A DNA stretch of 64,000 nt from Paracoccus thiocyanatus (GTDB lineage: Bacteria > Pseudomonadota > Alphaproteobacteria > Rhodobacterales > Rhodobacteraceae), in contig NZ_FTMK01000009.1 of NCBI RefSeq assembly GCF_900156255.1, forward strand, positions 1 to 64,000, written 5' to 3'. Both the position numbers and the translations under genes were made by a program. Of this stretch, positions 17,960-27,179 are shown in pieces (position 1 is the stretch's first letter; each line of letters opens with the position of its first letter). The notes under the pieces are model-generated. The model did no database searches and was not told where the DNA came from. It saw only the letters and a list, made by a program, of their open reading frames with translations.

Positions 17960-20503
17960 TTACAGCTGGCGCTGCACTTCCTCGCGTTCGAAGATCTCGA
18001 TGACGTCGCCCTTGCGGATGTCTTCGTAGTTTTCAAAGGCCATGCCGCATTCCTGGCCGGACTGCACTTCCTTGACCTCGTCCTTGAAGCGCTTGAGCGT
18101 CTTGAGCGTGCCTTCGTGGATCACCACGTTGTCGCGCAGCAGACGGACGCCGGCGGAACGCCGCGCCACGCCCTCGGTCACCAGGCAGCCGGCGACATTG
18201 CCGACGCCCGAGACGCGGAAGACTTCCTTGATCTCGGCATAGCCGATGAAGTTCTCGCGCACCTCGGCGGAAAGCAGGCCCGAGGCCGCCGCCTTGATGT
18301 CGTCCACCAGGTCGTAGATGATCGAGTAATAGCGGATCTCGACCCCCTTCTGGTTGGCGGCGTTCCGGGCCGGGGCATTGGCCCGGACGTTGAAGCCCAG
18401 GACCGGCGCCTGCGACGCCTCGGCCAGGCCGACATCCGATTCGGTGATCGCGCCCACGCCGTAATGCAGCACGCGGACCCGCACCTCTTCGTTGCCGATC
18501 TTTTCTAGCGCCTGGACGATGGCCTCGGCCGAGCCTTGCACGTCGGCCTTGATGACCACCGGCAGTTCGGCGACGCTTTCGTCGGCCTTGGCCTTGGCCA
18601 GCATCTGGTCCAGCGTGATCGCGGCACCGGCGGCGGCGCGCTTGTCCTTGGCGGCCTGGATGCGGTAATCGGCGATCTCGCGCGCCTGGGCCTCGGTCGC
18701 GACGACGTTCAGCACGTCGCCCGCCTCGGGCGTGCCGTTCAGGCCCAGCACCTCGACCGGGACCGAGGGGCCGGCCACGTCGATGCGATCGCCGCGGTCG
18801 TTGATCAATGCGCGGACCTTGCCCCATTGTTCGCCGACGACGAAGATGTCGCCGCGCTTCAGCGCGCCGTTCTGCACCAGGACGGTGGCGACCGGGCCGC
18901 GGCCGACATCCAGCTTGGCCTCGATCACCGCGCCCTGGGCGGGGCGGTCGGGATTGGCCTTGAGCTCCAGGATCTCGGCTTGCAGGGCGATGGCTTCCAG
19001 AAGGTTGTCCAGCCCCTTGCCGGTCTTGGCCGAGACTTCGACGTCCTGCACCTCGCCCGACATGGCCTCGACGACCACCTCGTGCTGCAACAGGTCGGTG
19101 CGGACCTTTTGCGGGTTCGCATCCGGCTTGTCGACCTTGTTGATCGCCACGATCATCGGCACCTTGGCGGCCTTGGCGTGGTTGATCGCCTCGACCGTCT
19201 GCGGCATGACCGCGTCATCGGCGGCGACCACCAGCACGACGATATCCGTCACCTGCGCGCCGCGGGCCCGCATCGAGGTGAAGGCGGCGTGGCCGGGCGT
19301 GTCGAGGAAGGTCAAGAGCGCCCCGTTCGCCGCCTTCACCTGATAGGCGCCGATATGCTGGGTGATGCCGCCGGCCTCGCCCGAGACGACATTGGCGTGG
19401 CGGATCGCGTCCAGAAGCGAGGTCTTGCCGTGGTCCACATGGCCCATGATGGTGATGATCGGCGCGCGCGGCTTCAGATCCTCGGCCTTGTCCTCGACCT
19501 GGTCGATGACCTGTTCCACGTCGGCATCCGAAACCCGGACGGCGCGGTGGCCGAATTCGTCGATCACCAGTTCGGCGGTATCGGCATCGACCGCCTGGTT
19601 GGCGGTGACCATCATGCCCATGCGCATCAGCGACTTGATGACATCGGGCGTGCGCTCGGCCATGCGGTTCGCCAGTTCGGACACCAGGATGGTTTCGGGA
19701 AGCTGCACGTCGCGCACCTGCTTTTCGGCGCGCTGGTGGCCGCCCATGGCCTTTTGCCGGGCCTTTTCCTGCTTGCGCTTCATCGCGGCCAGGCTGCGCT
19801 GGCGACCGCCTTCGCCGGCCAGCGCCTGGCTTAGCGACAGCTTGCCAGTGCGACGGTTGTCGTCGCGGTTCTTGGCGCGGCTGTCGCGGTCGTCGGCGCC
19901 GCCGCGGGTGTCGCGGTCGCGATCGGTCTTGCGCGGGCCGGCAGCGGTGACGCCCTTGGTCTCGGCGCGTGCGGCGGCCGCCTCGGCCGCGGCGCGGTCG
20001 GCGGGGGTCGCGGGACGTGCATCGGCCTTGGGCTTGGCGATCTCGGCCTTTTTCTTTTCACGCAGCTCGGCTTCGCGGGCGCGGCGCTCGTCCTCTTCGG
20101 CCTTCAGCCGCAGGGCTTCTTCGCGCTCGCGTTCTTCGCGCTCCTTGGCCTCGGCTTCCTGCCGGCGGCGCTCGCGTTCTTCCTCGCGGGCCTTTTCATC
20201 GGCGGCGCGCTGCGCGGTCTCTTCGACCTCGCGGGCCTTGGCGGCCTTCAGCGCGGCCAGGCGACGCTCCATCTCGGCATCCGAGATGCCGGCGGGGCGC
20301 TTCGACGGGTCGCCCGACACGGCCGAGGGCGAGCCCGAGCGCCCGCCGCCAGCCGACGCCCCGGCCTTGCCGGGCACGACCACGCGCTTGCGCTTGGTCT
20401 CGACGACCACGTTATGGGTCCGGCCGTGGCTGAAGCTTTGCTTCACATGGCCCGAACGGCCGCCACCAAGACCCAGGGGTTTCTTTCCGTCAGTATCGCT
20501 CAT
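17960..20503 (-). CDS. infB: Translation initiation factor IF-2
   Basis: GTPase that brings initiator fMet-tRNA to the 30S subunit. It has 847 residues. The N-terminal ~330 residues are a highly charged Lys/Arg/Glu-rich region, including an IF2-associated domain ([12 protein letters not shown]). The G domain starts near 345 with [17 protein letters not shown] and NKVDKP, followed by the beta-barrels and the fMet-tRNA-binding C-terminal domain. Start ATG 20503 ([20 protein letters not shown]) has GAAGGA upstream; an ATG at 20545 is unlikely because it would overlap ylxR. Last gene of the operon. Confidence 0.97.
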   Translation of the reverse strand: MSDTDGKKPLGLGGGRSGHVKQSFSHGRTHNVVVETKRKRVVVPGKAGASAGGGRSGSPSAVSGDPSKRPAGISDAEMERRLAALKAAKAREVEETAQRAADEKAREEERERRRQEAEAKEREEREREEALRLKAEEDERRAREAELREKKKAEIAKPKADARPATPADRAAAEAAAARAETKGVTAAGPRKTDRDRDTRGGADDRDSRAKNRDDNRRTGKLSLSQALAGEGGRQRSLAAMKRKQEKARQKAMGGHQRAEKQVRDVQLPETILVSELANRMAERTPDVIKSLMRMGMMVTANQAVDADTAELVIDEFGHRAVRVSDADVEQVIDQVEDKAEDLKPRAPIITIMGHVDHGKTSLLDAIRHANVVSGEAGGITQHIGAYQVKAANGALLTFLDTPGHAAFTSMRARGAQVTDIVVLVVAADDAVMPQTVEAINHAKAAKVPMIVAINKVDKPDANPQKVRTDLLQHEVVVEAMSGEVQDVEVSAKTGKGLDNLLEAIALQAEILELKANPDRPAQGAVIEAKLDVGRGPVATVLVQNGALKRGDIFVVGEQWGKVRALINDRGDRIDVAGPSVPVEVLGLNGTPEAGDVLNVVATEAQAREIADYRIQAAKDKRAAAGAAITLDQMLAKAKADESVAELPVVIKADVQGSAEAIVQALEKIGNEEVRVRVLHYGVGAITESDVGLAEASQAPVLGFNVRANAPARNAANQKGVEIRYYSIIYDLVDDIKAAASGLLSAEVRENFIGYAEIKEVFRVSGVGNVAGCLVTEGVARRSAGVRLLRDNVVIHEGTLKTLKRFKDEVKEVQSGQECGMAFENYEDIRKGDVIEIFEREEVQRQL

Positions 20504-20510
20504 CCGATCT

Positions 20511-21131
20511 TCATTCCTTCCCGGCAGCCGCATTGCTGCCGTCATGCTTGCGCAGACCTGTCAGTCTGCTCGCGTCCCTGATCAATTTGTCGGTCAGGCC
20601 CCCCGGCGCAAGCGCGCTGTGTATGACATGATCGCGCCCAAAGGACAAACCCAATTCTGATGCGGTCAGGCAGCCGAACCATCGCCCGCCGGGCGGGGTC
20701 CAAAGCTTGCCCTTGCCGCGTTCGGACCCGTCGCTGGCTTGCAGCAGGACCCTGGCCCGGCCGGCCGCCAGCCAGTCCTTGACCTTTTCGAATCCGGCGA
20801 CCGCCAGCCCGGCCTTGCGGGCCAGGGACAGCGAATCCGTCACCCGCCGCGCCAGCCCGGTCTCGATCATCGCCAGCAGTTCGGGCGGCGCGGAAACGCG
20901 GGCTTTCGCCCCGCGCGAGAACAGCCCCTTGGTCGCCGCCTTGTCCAGCGCCGCGCGGTCGGCCACGACCCAGAAGCCGCGTCCGGGCAGCTTTTCGGCC
21001 AGGTCCGGCACCACCGCGCCATCGGGGCCCGCGACAAAGCGGATCAGCCCAGCCTTGGGCTGGACCTCGCCCGTGACGATGCAGCGCCGCTCGGGCGTCT
21101 CGCGGTCCTTGATACGGCCCCCGCGTGTCAT
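20511..21131 (-). CDS. YlxR-type RNA-binding protein fused to an L7Ae-like domain
   Basis: A 206-residue protein between nusA and infB. Residues ~10-85 are a DUF448/YlxR fold with the hallmark [19 protein letters not shown] and LPGRGFWV. Residues ~95-200 look like an L7Ae/L30e-type RNA-binding domain ([19 protein letters not shown]). In Bacillus and others the two parts are separate genes (ylxR, ylxQ); the fused form is usual in alphaproteobacteria. A role in RNA or ribosome handling is inferred from fold and operon. Spacing to infB is 7 bases. Confidence 0.85.
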   Translation of the reverse strand: MTRGGRIKDRETPERRCIVTGEVQPKAGLIRFVAGPDGAVVPDLAEKLPGRGFWVVADRAALDKAATKGLFSRGAKARVSAPPELLAMIETGLARRVTDSLSLARKAGLAVAGFEKVKDWLAAGRARVLLQASDGSERGKGKLWTPPGGRWFGCLTASELGLSFGRDHVIHSALAPGGLTDKLIRDASRLTGLRKHDGSNAAAGKE

Positions 21132-21146
21132 CCGATTTCCGGGGCG

Positions 21147-22829
21147 TTACACCCCGGCCTCCTGTTCGTCGCCGGCCTCGGCCTCGGCCTCGTCGGCCGC
21201 TTCCAGTTCGGTGGGATCGACCCAGCCCAGCATCACGCGGGCGGTCATCACCATGGTCTGCGCCTCGTCCAGGCTGATGTCGAAGGGCTCCAGGATGCCG
21301 TCGTCCTTGATGCGCTGGCCGTCCTGCGTGGTCCAGCCGCCGGCCAGTTCCCAGTCGGCGCAGGTGGCGAAATCTTCCAGCGTCTTGACGCCGTCCTTGG
21401 CCAGCGCCTCGACCATCTGCGGGGTCAGCCCCTCAAAGCCGATCAGGCTGTCCTCGGCACCCAGGGCGCGGGCGTTTTCCAGCGCCGCCTTGTTCGCGGC
21501 CTCCAGATGCTCGCGGGCGCGGGTCTGCAATTCCTCGGCGGTGCCTTCGTCGACGCCTTCGATGGACAAAAGCTCGTCCAGGTCGACATAGGCGACTTCT
21601 TCCAGGTTGGTAAAGCCCTCGGCCACCAGAAGCTGGGCAAAGAACTCGTCCAGGTCCAGCGCATCCATGAACAGCTTGGTGCGGGCGTTGAACTCGGCCT
21701 GGCGGCGCTTGGACTCTTCCTCTTCGGTCAGGATGTCGATGTCGAGGCCGGTCAACTGGCTGGCAAGCCGCACGTTCTGGCCGCGCCGCCCGATGGCCAG
21801 CGAAAGCTGCTCGTCGGGGACCACCACCTCGATGCGGGTCGCGTCCTCGTCGAAGACGACCTTCGCCACCTCGGCCGGTTGCAGCGCGTTGACCAGGAAG
21901 GTCGCCTGGTCCTCGGACCAGGGGATGATGTCGATCTTTTCGCCCTGCAATTCGCCGACCACGGCCTGCACCCGGCTGCCGCGCATGCCGACGCAGGCGC
22001 CGACCGGGTCGATCGAGCTGTCATAGGAAATCACCGCGATCTTGGCGCGCGAGCCGGGATCGCGGGCGCAAGCCTTGATCTCGATCACGCCGTCATAGAT
22101 TTCCGGCACTTCCATCTTGAACAGTTCGGCCATGAACTGCGGATCGGTGCGCGACAGGAAGATCTGCGGGCCGCGGGCTTCGCGGCGCACGTCCTTGACA
22201 TAGGCGCGGATGCGGTCGTTCGGGCGATAGCTTTCGCGGCCGATCTTTTCGTTGCGGCGCAGGATGGCTTCGCCCCGGCCCACATCGACGATGATGTTGC
22301 CGTATTCCTCGCGCTTGACGACGCCGTTGATGATGGTGCCGGCGCGGTCCTTGAATTCTTCATACTGGCGGTCGCGCTCGGCCTCGCGGACCCGTTGCAG
22401 GATCACCTGCTTGGCCGATTGCGCGGCGATGCGGCCCAGGTCGACCGGCGGCACCTGTTCCTGGAACACGTCGCCCGGCTGCGGCCTGCCCGAGAAATCC
22501 GCCAGAACCTGGCCGTCGCGCAGCCAATGGGCGCGGCCGTCCTTGGACGGTTCGAAATAGGGCGCGGCCTGTTCGGCGGTGAACTGGGCCTGGTAATTCT
22601 CGACCGCGTCATCCTCGACCACGGTGCGGGCGCGGGTAAAGGCGGCATTGCCGGTCTTGCGGTCGATATGGACGCGGATGTCCATTTCCGAGCCATAGCG
22701 CGACTTCGCCGCACGGGCCAGGCTGTCCTCCATCGCCTCGATCACCAGACCGGGGTCGATCATCTTTTCCCGTGCAACGGCCTCGGCAGTTTGCAGCAGT
22801 TCAAGCTGGTTGGCAGAGGTGATGGCCAT
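21147..22829 (-). CDS. nusA: Transcription termination/antitermination factor NusA
   Basis: RNA-polymerase-associated factor controlling pausing, termination and antitermination. It has 560 residues: an N-terminal RNAP-binding domain (~1-130), an S1 domain (~135-205, with INGVVKREEYGNIIVDVG), two KH domains (~210-345, with CVGMRGSRVQAVVGELQGEKIDI), helix-hairpin-helix modules (LLSIEGVDEGTAEELQ) and an acidic tail. Second in the operon, 3 bases after rimP. The leader of this operon carries a hairpin that NusA itself could influence. Confidence 0.96.
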   Translation of the reverse strand: MAITSANQLELLQTAEAVAREKMIDPGLVIEAMEDSLARAAKSRYGSEMDIRVHIDRKTGNAAFTRARTVVEDDAVENYQAQFTAEQAAPYFEPSKDGRAHWLRDGQVLADFSGRPQPGDVFQEQVPPVDLGRIAAQSAKQVILQRVREAERDRQYEEFKDRAGTIINGVVKREEYGNIIVDVGRGEAILRRNEKIGRESYRPNDRIRAYVKDVRREARGPQIFLSRTDPQFMAELFKMEVPEIYDGVIEIKACARDPGSRAKIAVISYDSSIDPVGACVGMRGSRVQAVVGELQGEKIDIIPWSEDQATFLVNALQPAEVAKVVFDEDATRIEVVVPDEQLSLAIGRRGQNVRLASQLTGLDIDILTEEEESKRRQAEFNARTKLFMDALDLDEFFAQLLVAEGFTNLEEVAYVDLDELLSIEGVDEGTAEELQTRAREHLEAANKAALENARALGAEDSLIGFEGLTPQMVEALAKDGVKTLEDFATCADWELAGGWTTQDGQRIKDDGILEPFDISLDEAQTMVMTARVMLGWVDPTELEAADEAEAEAGDEQEAGV

Positions 22830-22832
22830 TCC

Positions 22833-23453
22833 TCACTCCTTCGCGGCGGCGTTGTCTTCGCCGGCTTCCGTTTCGATCTCGTCAAAGGCGGTTTCGTCCA
22901 GGTTGTCGATCTGCACGCCCGCATCCTTTTTCTGTCGCAGCATCTCGGCGATCAGCTCGTCGGTCAGCACCAGCTTGGCATCGGCAAGCCAGTCGAAATT
23001 CAGCCCGATGGTCTGGGTCTCGCCGCCTTCCTCGATGTTGAGCAGCACTTCTTCGCCGCCGTCGCCCTGTTCGACGCCGGCCAGCATGCCCTTGAAGCGC
23101 TTGCGCCCGTCGATGGGCTGGTTGGTTTCCAGCCGCGCCTCGTAACCCTCGAAGGTGGCGAAATCCTTCAGCCGGGTCAGCGGCCGGTCGATGCCGGGGC
23201 TGGACACCTCCAGGTGATAAGCCTCTTCCAGCGGGTCCTCGACATCCAGGATGGCGCTGACGGCGGTCGAGATATCGGCGCAGTCATCGACATTGATGCC
23301 GCCTTCGGGCCGGTCGGCCATGATCTGCAAGGTCGCGGTCTTGCCGCCTTGCAGGCGGATGCGCACCAGTTCGAAACCCAGATCCTCGATGACCGGGGCG
23401 ATGATCTCGGCCAGGCGCCGGTCGATGGCGGTCTTGGCGATGAGGTCGGTCAT
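22833..23453 (-). CDS. rimP: Ribosome maturation factor RimP
   Basis: Needed for 30S subunit maturation. It has 206 residues: an N-terminal domain (~1-90, with [20 protein letters not shown]) and a C-terminal SH3-like domain, with the family phrase [13 protein letters not shown] near 88. The tail after ~180 is acidic and variable. ATG 23453 is preceded by GGGGGAT. That ribosome binding site directly abuts the T-rich end of a terminator-like hairpin, so every transcript entering rimP from an upstream promoter must pass the hairpin. First gene of the operon. Confidence 0.94.
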   Translation of the reverse strand: MTDLIAKTAIDRRLAEIIAPVIEDLGFELVRIRLQGGKTATLQIMADRPEGGINVDDCADISTAVSAILDVEDPLEEAYHLEVSSPGIDRPLTRLKDFATFEGYEARLETNQPIDGRKRFKGMLAGVEQGDGGEEVLLNIEEGGETQTIGLNFDWLADAKLVLTDELIAEMLRQKKDAGVQIDNLDETAFDEIETEAGEDNAAAKE

Positions 23454-23464
23454 GCTGATCCCCC

Positions 23465-23494
23465 AAAAAAGAAAAACGGGCCGAGGCGGCCCGT
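23465..23494 (-). promoter_or_regulatory. Terminator-like hairpin in the rimP leader (possible attenuator)
   Basis: On the minus strand ACGGGCC, GCCTC and GGCCCGT form a perfect 7-base-pair hairpin (23476-23494). It is followed by TTTTTCTTTTTT (23465-23475), then GGGGGATCAGC and the rimP ATG. This is a complete intrinsic terminator 11 bases from a start codon. It may end the pip transcript (stop at 23643, about 150 bases upstream) or act as an attenuator of rimP-nusA-infB. Confidence 0.75.
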
Positions 23495-23642
23495 GCGACT
23501 TCCCGGTGGGCAGGGTCGTGGACCTGCGCCGCTGTTGAGCCGCATATAGGCCCGCCGGCGCGGGATTGCAAGGAAAACCGCCGCGTCGCCTGCGCTTTGC
23601 CTGGCGGACCGCAAATCCGCCGCGCCCGCGCCCCGCAAAAGC

Positions 23643-24632
23643 CTAGCTGGCGACCCCCCCGGCATCGCGGAAACCGTCCATGACGCGCACCAGCTCCGCG
23701 GCGATTCGCGGCTCGCTCAGCGCATGGCCCGATGCCGGGACCAGCCGCAATTCGGCCCGGTCCCAGCCCTGGGCCAGCTCCCAGGCGGTCGCGGGCGGAC
23801 AGACCATGTCATAGCGACCCTGCACGATCACGGCCGGGATATGCTCGATGCGGTGGCGGTCGCGCAGAAGCTGCCCCTCGGCCAGGAAGCAGTCATTGGC
23901 GAAATAGTGATTCTCCAGCCGGGCAAAGGTGCGGGCGTAATCGGGCGGCGCGTGGCCGGACCCGTTGATCTCCAGCCCGGCCAGCGCATTTTCCCAAAGC
24001 AGCCAGGGCAGGGCAAAGCGCGTCTCTTGCCCGCGGTCGCCGCTGAACAGCCGGCGGTGATAGGCGGCGATCATGTCGCCGCGCTCGGCCTGGGGGATCG
24101 GGGCCTGGAACTCGGCCCAGCGGTCGGGGAAAAACCGTGCGACGCCGCCGCCATAGAACCAGTCAAGTTCGGCCCGCCGGCCCAGGAACACGCCGCGCAG
24201 GGCCAGCGCCAGGACCGCCTGCGGATGCGCCTCGGCATAGGCCACCGCCAGCGTCGCGCCCCAGCTGCCGCCGAACAGGATCGCCCGCTCGATCCCCAGG
24301 GCGCGGCGGATCACCTCGATATCGGCGACCAGGTGCCGGGTGGTATTGGCGATGACGGCGGCATGGGGCTGCGAGCGGCCGCAGCCGCGCTGGTCGAACA
24401 GCACCGCCCGGTAATGCGCCGGATCGAAAAAGCGCCGCATGAAGGGGCTGCACCCGCCGCCCGGCCCGCCATGCAGCACGATCACCGGAACGCCCTGCGG
24501 ATTGCCGCTCTGCTCGACATGCAGCCGGTGGCCGTCACCTACGCCGATCACCCGGCGGTCGAAGGGCTCGACCATCGGGTGCAGCCTGCCATGCGACGAT
24601 GCGCCGCCGATTTGCCCTGCCAATCTGTCCAT
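23643..24632 (-). CDS. pip: Proline iminopeptidase
   Basis: Cytoplasmic serine peptidase that removes N-terminal proline. It has 329 residues, an alpha/beta-hydrolase. Visible are the oxyanion-loop HGGPGGGCSPFMRRFFD near 50, the nucleophile serine in GGSWGATLAVAYAE near 122, and the catalytic histidine in ASGHALSE near 300. I start at ATG 24632 (MDRLAGQIGG); the longer frame to 24791 runs through the ubiG start on the other strand. Divergent from ubiG with 51 bases between the starts. Confidence 0.92.
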   Translation of the reverse strand: MDRLAGQIGGASSHGRLHPMVEPFDRRVIGVGDGHRLHVEQSGNPQGVPVIVLHGGPGGGCSPFMRRFFDPAHYRAVLFDQRGCGRSQPHAAVIANTTRHLVADIEVIRRALGIERAILFGGSWGATLAVAYAEAHPQAVLALALRGVFLGRRAELDWFYGGGVARFFPDRWAEFQAPIPQAERGDMIAAYHRRLFSGDRGQETRFALPWLLWENALAGLEINGSGHAPPDYARTFARLENHYFANDCFLAEGQLLRDRHRIEHIPAVIVQGRYDMVCPPATAWELAQGWDRAELRLVPASGHALSEPRIAAELVRVMDGFRDAGGVAS

Positions 24633-24683
24633 GGCACCACTATATAGCGCCTCGCAGGCGCCCGCCACATGAAGGACGGCCAG

Positions 24684-25436
24684 ATGAGCGAAAGACCAGT
24701 TCCCAGCAGCATCGACCCGGCCGAGGTCGCCAAGTTCCAGGCCATGGCGCGGGACTGGTGGGACCCGCAGGGCAAGTTCAAGCCGCTGCACATGCTCAAT
24801 CCGACGCGGCTGGACTATGTCACCGCCCAGATCGCCGCGCAGTTCGGCCGCGACCTTGCCGCGCCCACGCCCTTCCAGGGGCTAAGGCTGCTCGACATCG
24901 GCTGCGGCGGCGGGCTGATGGCCGAGCCGATGGCCCGGCTGAGTGCCACCGTCACCGGCGCCGACGCGGCCGAGGGCAATATCGCCGTCGCCCGCCTGCA
25001 TGCCAGCGAACAGGACCTCGCCATCGACTACCGCGCCACCACGGCCGAGGCGCTGGCGGCCGAGGGGCATCGCTTCGACGTGGTGATGGCGCTGGAGATC
25101 GTCGAACATGTCGCCGACCCCGCGCAGTTCATCGCCACCTGCCGCGACCTGCTGGCGCCGGGCGGCATGCTGATCCAGTCGACGCTGAACCGCACCGCGA
25201 AAAGCTTCGCCGCCGCCATCGTAGGGGCGGAATGGGTCATGCGCTGGCTGCCCAAGGGGACGCATGACTGGCGCCGCTTCATCACGCCCGACGAACTGGC
25301 GGCGATGACCCAGGCGACCGGGCTGCGCGTCGTGGACCGCTGCGGCATGGTCTTCAACCCGCTGGGCTGGAGCTGGTCGCTGTCGCATCGCGACCTGTCG
25401 GTGAACTACGCGATGACCGCCCTGCGCGACGCCTGA
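24684..25436 (+). CDS. ubiG: Ubiquinone biosynthesis O-methyltransferase UbiG
   Basis: SAM-dependent enzyme that methylates two hydroxyls in ubiquinone synthesis. It has 250 residues. SAM motif I is [18 protein letters not shown] near 67, and [12 protein letters not shown] near 140 follows. The N-terminal phrase [19 protein letters not shown] is characteristic. ATG 24684 is chosen because AAGGACGG lies 8 bases upstream, inside an alternative start at 24669. Ubiquinone as the main quinone fits an alphaproteobacterium. Confidence 0.95.
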   Translation: MSERPVPSSIDPAEVAKFQAMARDWWDPQGKFKPLHMLNPTRLDYVTAQIAAQFGRDLAAPTPFQGLRLLDIGCGGGLMAEPMARLSATVTGADAAEGNIAVARLHASEQDLAIDYRATTAEALAAEGHRFDVVMALEIVEHVADPAQFIATCRDLLAPGGMLIQSTLNRTAKSFAAAIVGAEWVMRWLPKGTHDWRRFITPDELAAMTQATGLRVVDRCGMVFNPLGWSWSLSHRDLSVNYAMTALRDA

Positions 25437-25444
25437 CTTCTTCG

Positions 25445-25510
25445 CTCCGCAAATACCCCGCGGCAGCGGGGCGATCCCGCGCCGGCCTTCACCGTTTCGA
25501 AAATACTCAT
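25445..25510. repeat. Intergenic repeat, copy 4 (two arms)
   Basis: CTCCGCAAATACCCCGC (25445-25461) and TTCACCGTTTCGAAAATACT (25488-25507) are both reverse-strand versions of the family core, separated by a GC-rich hairpin (CCCCGC..GCGGGG). It lies between the convergent ubiG and marR genes. Confidence 0.6.
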
Positions 25511-25531
25511 GCGACCGGGCAACCGGCGGGG

Positions 25532-26035
25532 TCAGCGCCCGCCGCGCGTTTCGTGACGCAACGTCTCTTCAAGCTGCTTGCGCAGCATGCGCAGGACCGG
25601 CAGCGCCGCGCGCACCCGGTCGGCGCCGACATCGCGCACCACATCGGCGATTCGCGGCATGAACGCCGCCAGCGCCGCGTCCCGCGCCGCCCGGCCCGCC
25701 GGGCTGATGGCGATGAACTTGCGCCGCGCGTCGTCCCAGTCGGGGCGGATATGGATATGCCCCGCCCATTCCAGGCGCGACAATGTGTTGGTCATGGCGC
25801 CGCGGGTGACATGGAACGCCTCGGCCAGTTCGGCCGGCGTGCGCTCGACATTCAGATGCGCCAGCAGGTTCAGCACCGAGAAATGCGAGATCTGCATGCC
25901 CTTGGGCAGCGCCTTGCCGATCAGGTCGCGCGCCAGTTGGTCGGCGATGAACACCTCGGAAAACAGGCCGGCCGCCAGCGCATCGGCCGCAGCTTCGGCC
26001 TGTCCGTGCGGGCTGTCTTGCGTCTTGTGGATCAT
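25532..26035 (-). CDS. MarR-family transcriptional regulator
   Basis: A 167-residue winged-helix protein. The DNA-binding region is at ~60-125, with RTPAELAEAFHVTRGAMTNTLSRLEWAGHI as helix-turn-helix and RPDWDDARRKFIAISPAGR as the wing. The start overlaps the nit stop (ATGA), so it belongs to the comF-grxC-nit run. Its ligand and targets are unknown; regulation of the upstream genes is a possibility, not shown. Confidence 0.85.
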   Translation of the reverse strand: MIHKTQDSPHGQAEAAADALAAGLFSEVFIADQLARDLIGKALPKGMQISHFSVLNLLAHLNVERTPAELAEAFHVTRGAMTNTLSRLEWAGHIHIRPDWDDARRKFIAISPAGRAARDAALAAFMPRIADVVRDVGADRVRAALPVLRMLRKQLEETLRHETRGGR

Positions 26036-26883
26036 GGGCCCGCGAAGTTCCGGTCATGCGTCAGGGATGGGATGCGGGACCGTGCCCCGAGAACCGCCGC
26101 CGGGTCAAGCGTCACGAAGGTCACGCCGGGCTCGGCGCCGCCATCGGCCAGCACCTCTCCCCAGGGCCCGACGGCGAGCGAATGCCCGTGGCTGCGGCGC
26201 GGCCGGCGGTCCGGCTCGGCATGGGCGGGATGGGTGCCGCATTGCGCCGGCGCCAGCACGAAGCAGCCGGTCTCGATGGCGCGGGCGCGCAACAACACCT
26301 CCCAATGCGCGGCGCCGGTGGTGTCGTTGAAGGCGGCGGGCACCACCAGCACCTGCGCCCCGGCCTGGGCCAAGGCCCGGTAAAGCGCGGGAAAGCGCAG
26401 GTCGTAGCAGACGGTCATGCCGACCGGCAGCGGCCCCCGGCCCAGCACCGCCCGGTCGCCCGGCCGGAAGACCGCCGATTCGCGATAGGATTCGCTTTCG
26501 GACACGGTGACGTCGAACATGTGCAGCTTGTCATAGCGCGCCCGGATGCCGCCATCCGGCGCGATCAGGAAGCTGCGATTGGCAAAGCGGCTTTCGCCCG
26601 GATCGCCGGTCTTCAGCGACAGCGACCCGATCAGCAGCCAGATGCCCAGTTCGCGGGCATCCTCGCGCAGCGCGGCCAGGGTCGGGTCCTCGGCCTCGAC
26701 ATGCAGGATGCGGTCCAGCCGCTCGCGGCTGGCGCCCAGCAGGTTGGTGGCCTCGGGCGTCAGCACCCAGCCGGCCCCGCCCTGCGCCGCCTGGCGCAGC
26801 AGCGCCCGCGTCGCCGGCAGGTTGCGCGCCGGGTCGTCCGAAACGCTGAGCTGCACCAGCGCCGCGGTCAGCGCCTGGTTCAT
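26032..26883 (-). CDS. Carbon-nitrogen hydrolase, Nit1/deaminated-glutathione amidase type
   Basis: A 283-residue nitrilase-superfamily amidase. The catalytic triad is visible: Glu in TPEATNLLG near 42, Lys in ARYDKLHMFDV near 115, Cys in GMTVCYDLRFPALYR near 150. In this family the likely substrate is deaminated glutathione, so it would be a metabolite-repair enzyme. Location beside a glutaredoxin gene supports a glutathione link. Overlaps both neighbours by 4 bases. Confidence 0.88.
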   Translation of the reverse strand: MNQALTAALVQLSVSDDPARNLPATRALLRQAAQGGAGWVLTPEATNLLGASRERLDRILHVEAEDPTLAALREDARELGIWLLIGSLSLKTGDPGESRFANRSFLIAPDGGIRARYDKLHMFDVTVSESESYRESAVFRPGDRAVLGRGPLPVGMTVCYDLRFPALYRALAQAGAQVLVVPAAFNDTTGAAHWEVLLRARAIETGCFVLAPAQCGTHPAHAEPDRRPRRSHGHSLAVGPWGEVLADGGAEPGVTFVTLDPAAVLGARSRIPSLTHDRNFAGP

Positions 26884-27143
26884 GCGGTCAGGCCCAGCAG
26901 CCCGTCCAGCTTGCCCTGGCGGTCCAGCGCGTGCAATTCATCGCAGCCGCCGACATGGCGGCCGTCGATAAAGATCTGCGGTACGGTGCGCCGGCCGCCG
27001 GCGCGCTGGGTCATGGCGGCGCGCAATTGCGGATCGCGCCCCACATCGGTGTCCTGATAGCTGACGCCCTTGCGCCGCAACAGCGATTTTGCCGCGATGC
27101 AATAGGGGCAGGTGGACGTGCTGTAGATCTCGACCTTGGGCAT
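26880..27143 (-). CDS. grxC: Glutaredoxin 3
   Basis: An 87-residue glutathione-dependent disulfide reductase. The dithiol active site CPYC lies at residues 12-15 (STSTCPYCIAAKSLL), with the TVPQIFIDGRHVGGCDEL glutathione-binding region near 55. Overlaps nit by ATGA. Upstream of it lies comF. Confidence 0.94.
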   Translation of the reverse strand: MPKVEIYSTSTCPYCIAAKSLLRRKGVSYQDTDVGRDPQLRAAMTQRAGGRRTVPQIFIDGRHVGGCDELHALDRQGKLDGLLGLTA

Positions 27144-27179
27144 ATGCGCGTTCCGTTCATCATGGTTCGGCCCCTTTAT

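Noticed and set aside
20739-23549. A 936-codon plus-strand frame across nusA and rimP
   Set aside because: Antisense shadow of two conserved genes in GC-rich DNA.
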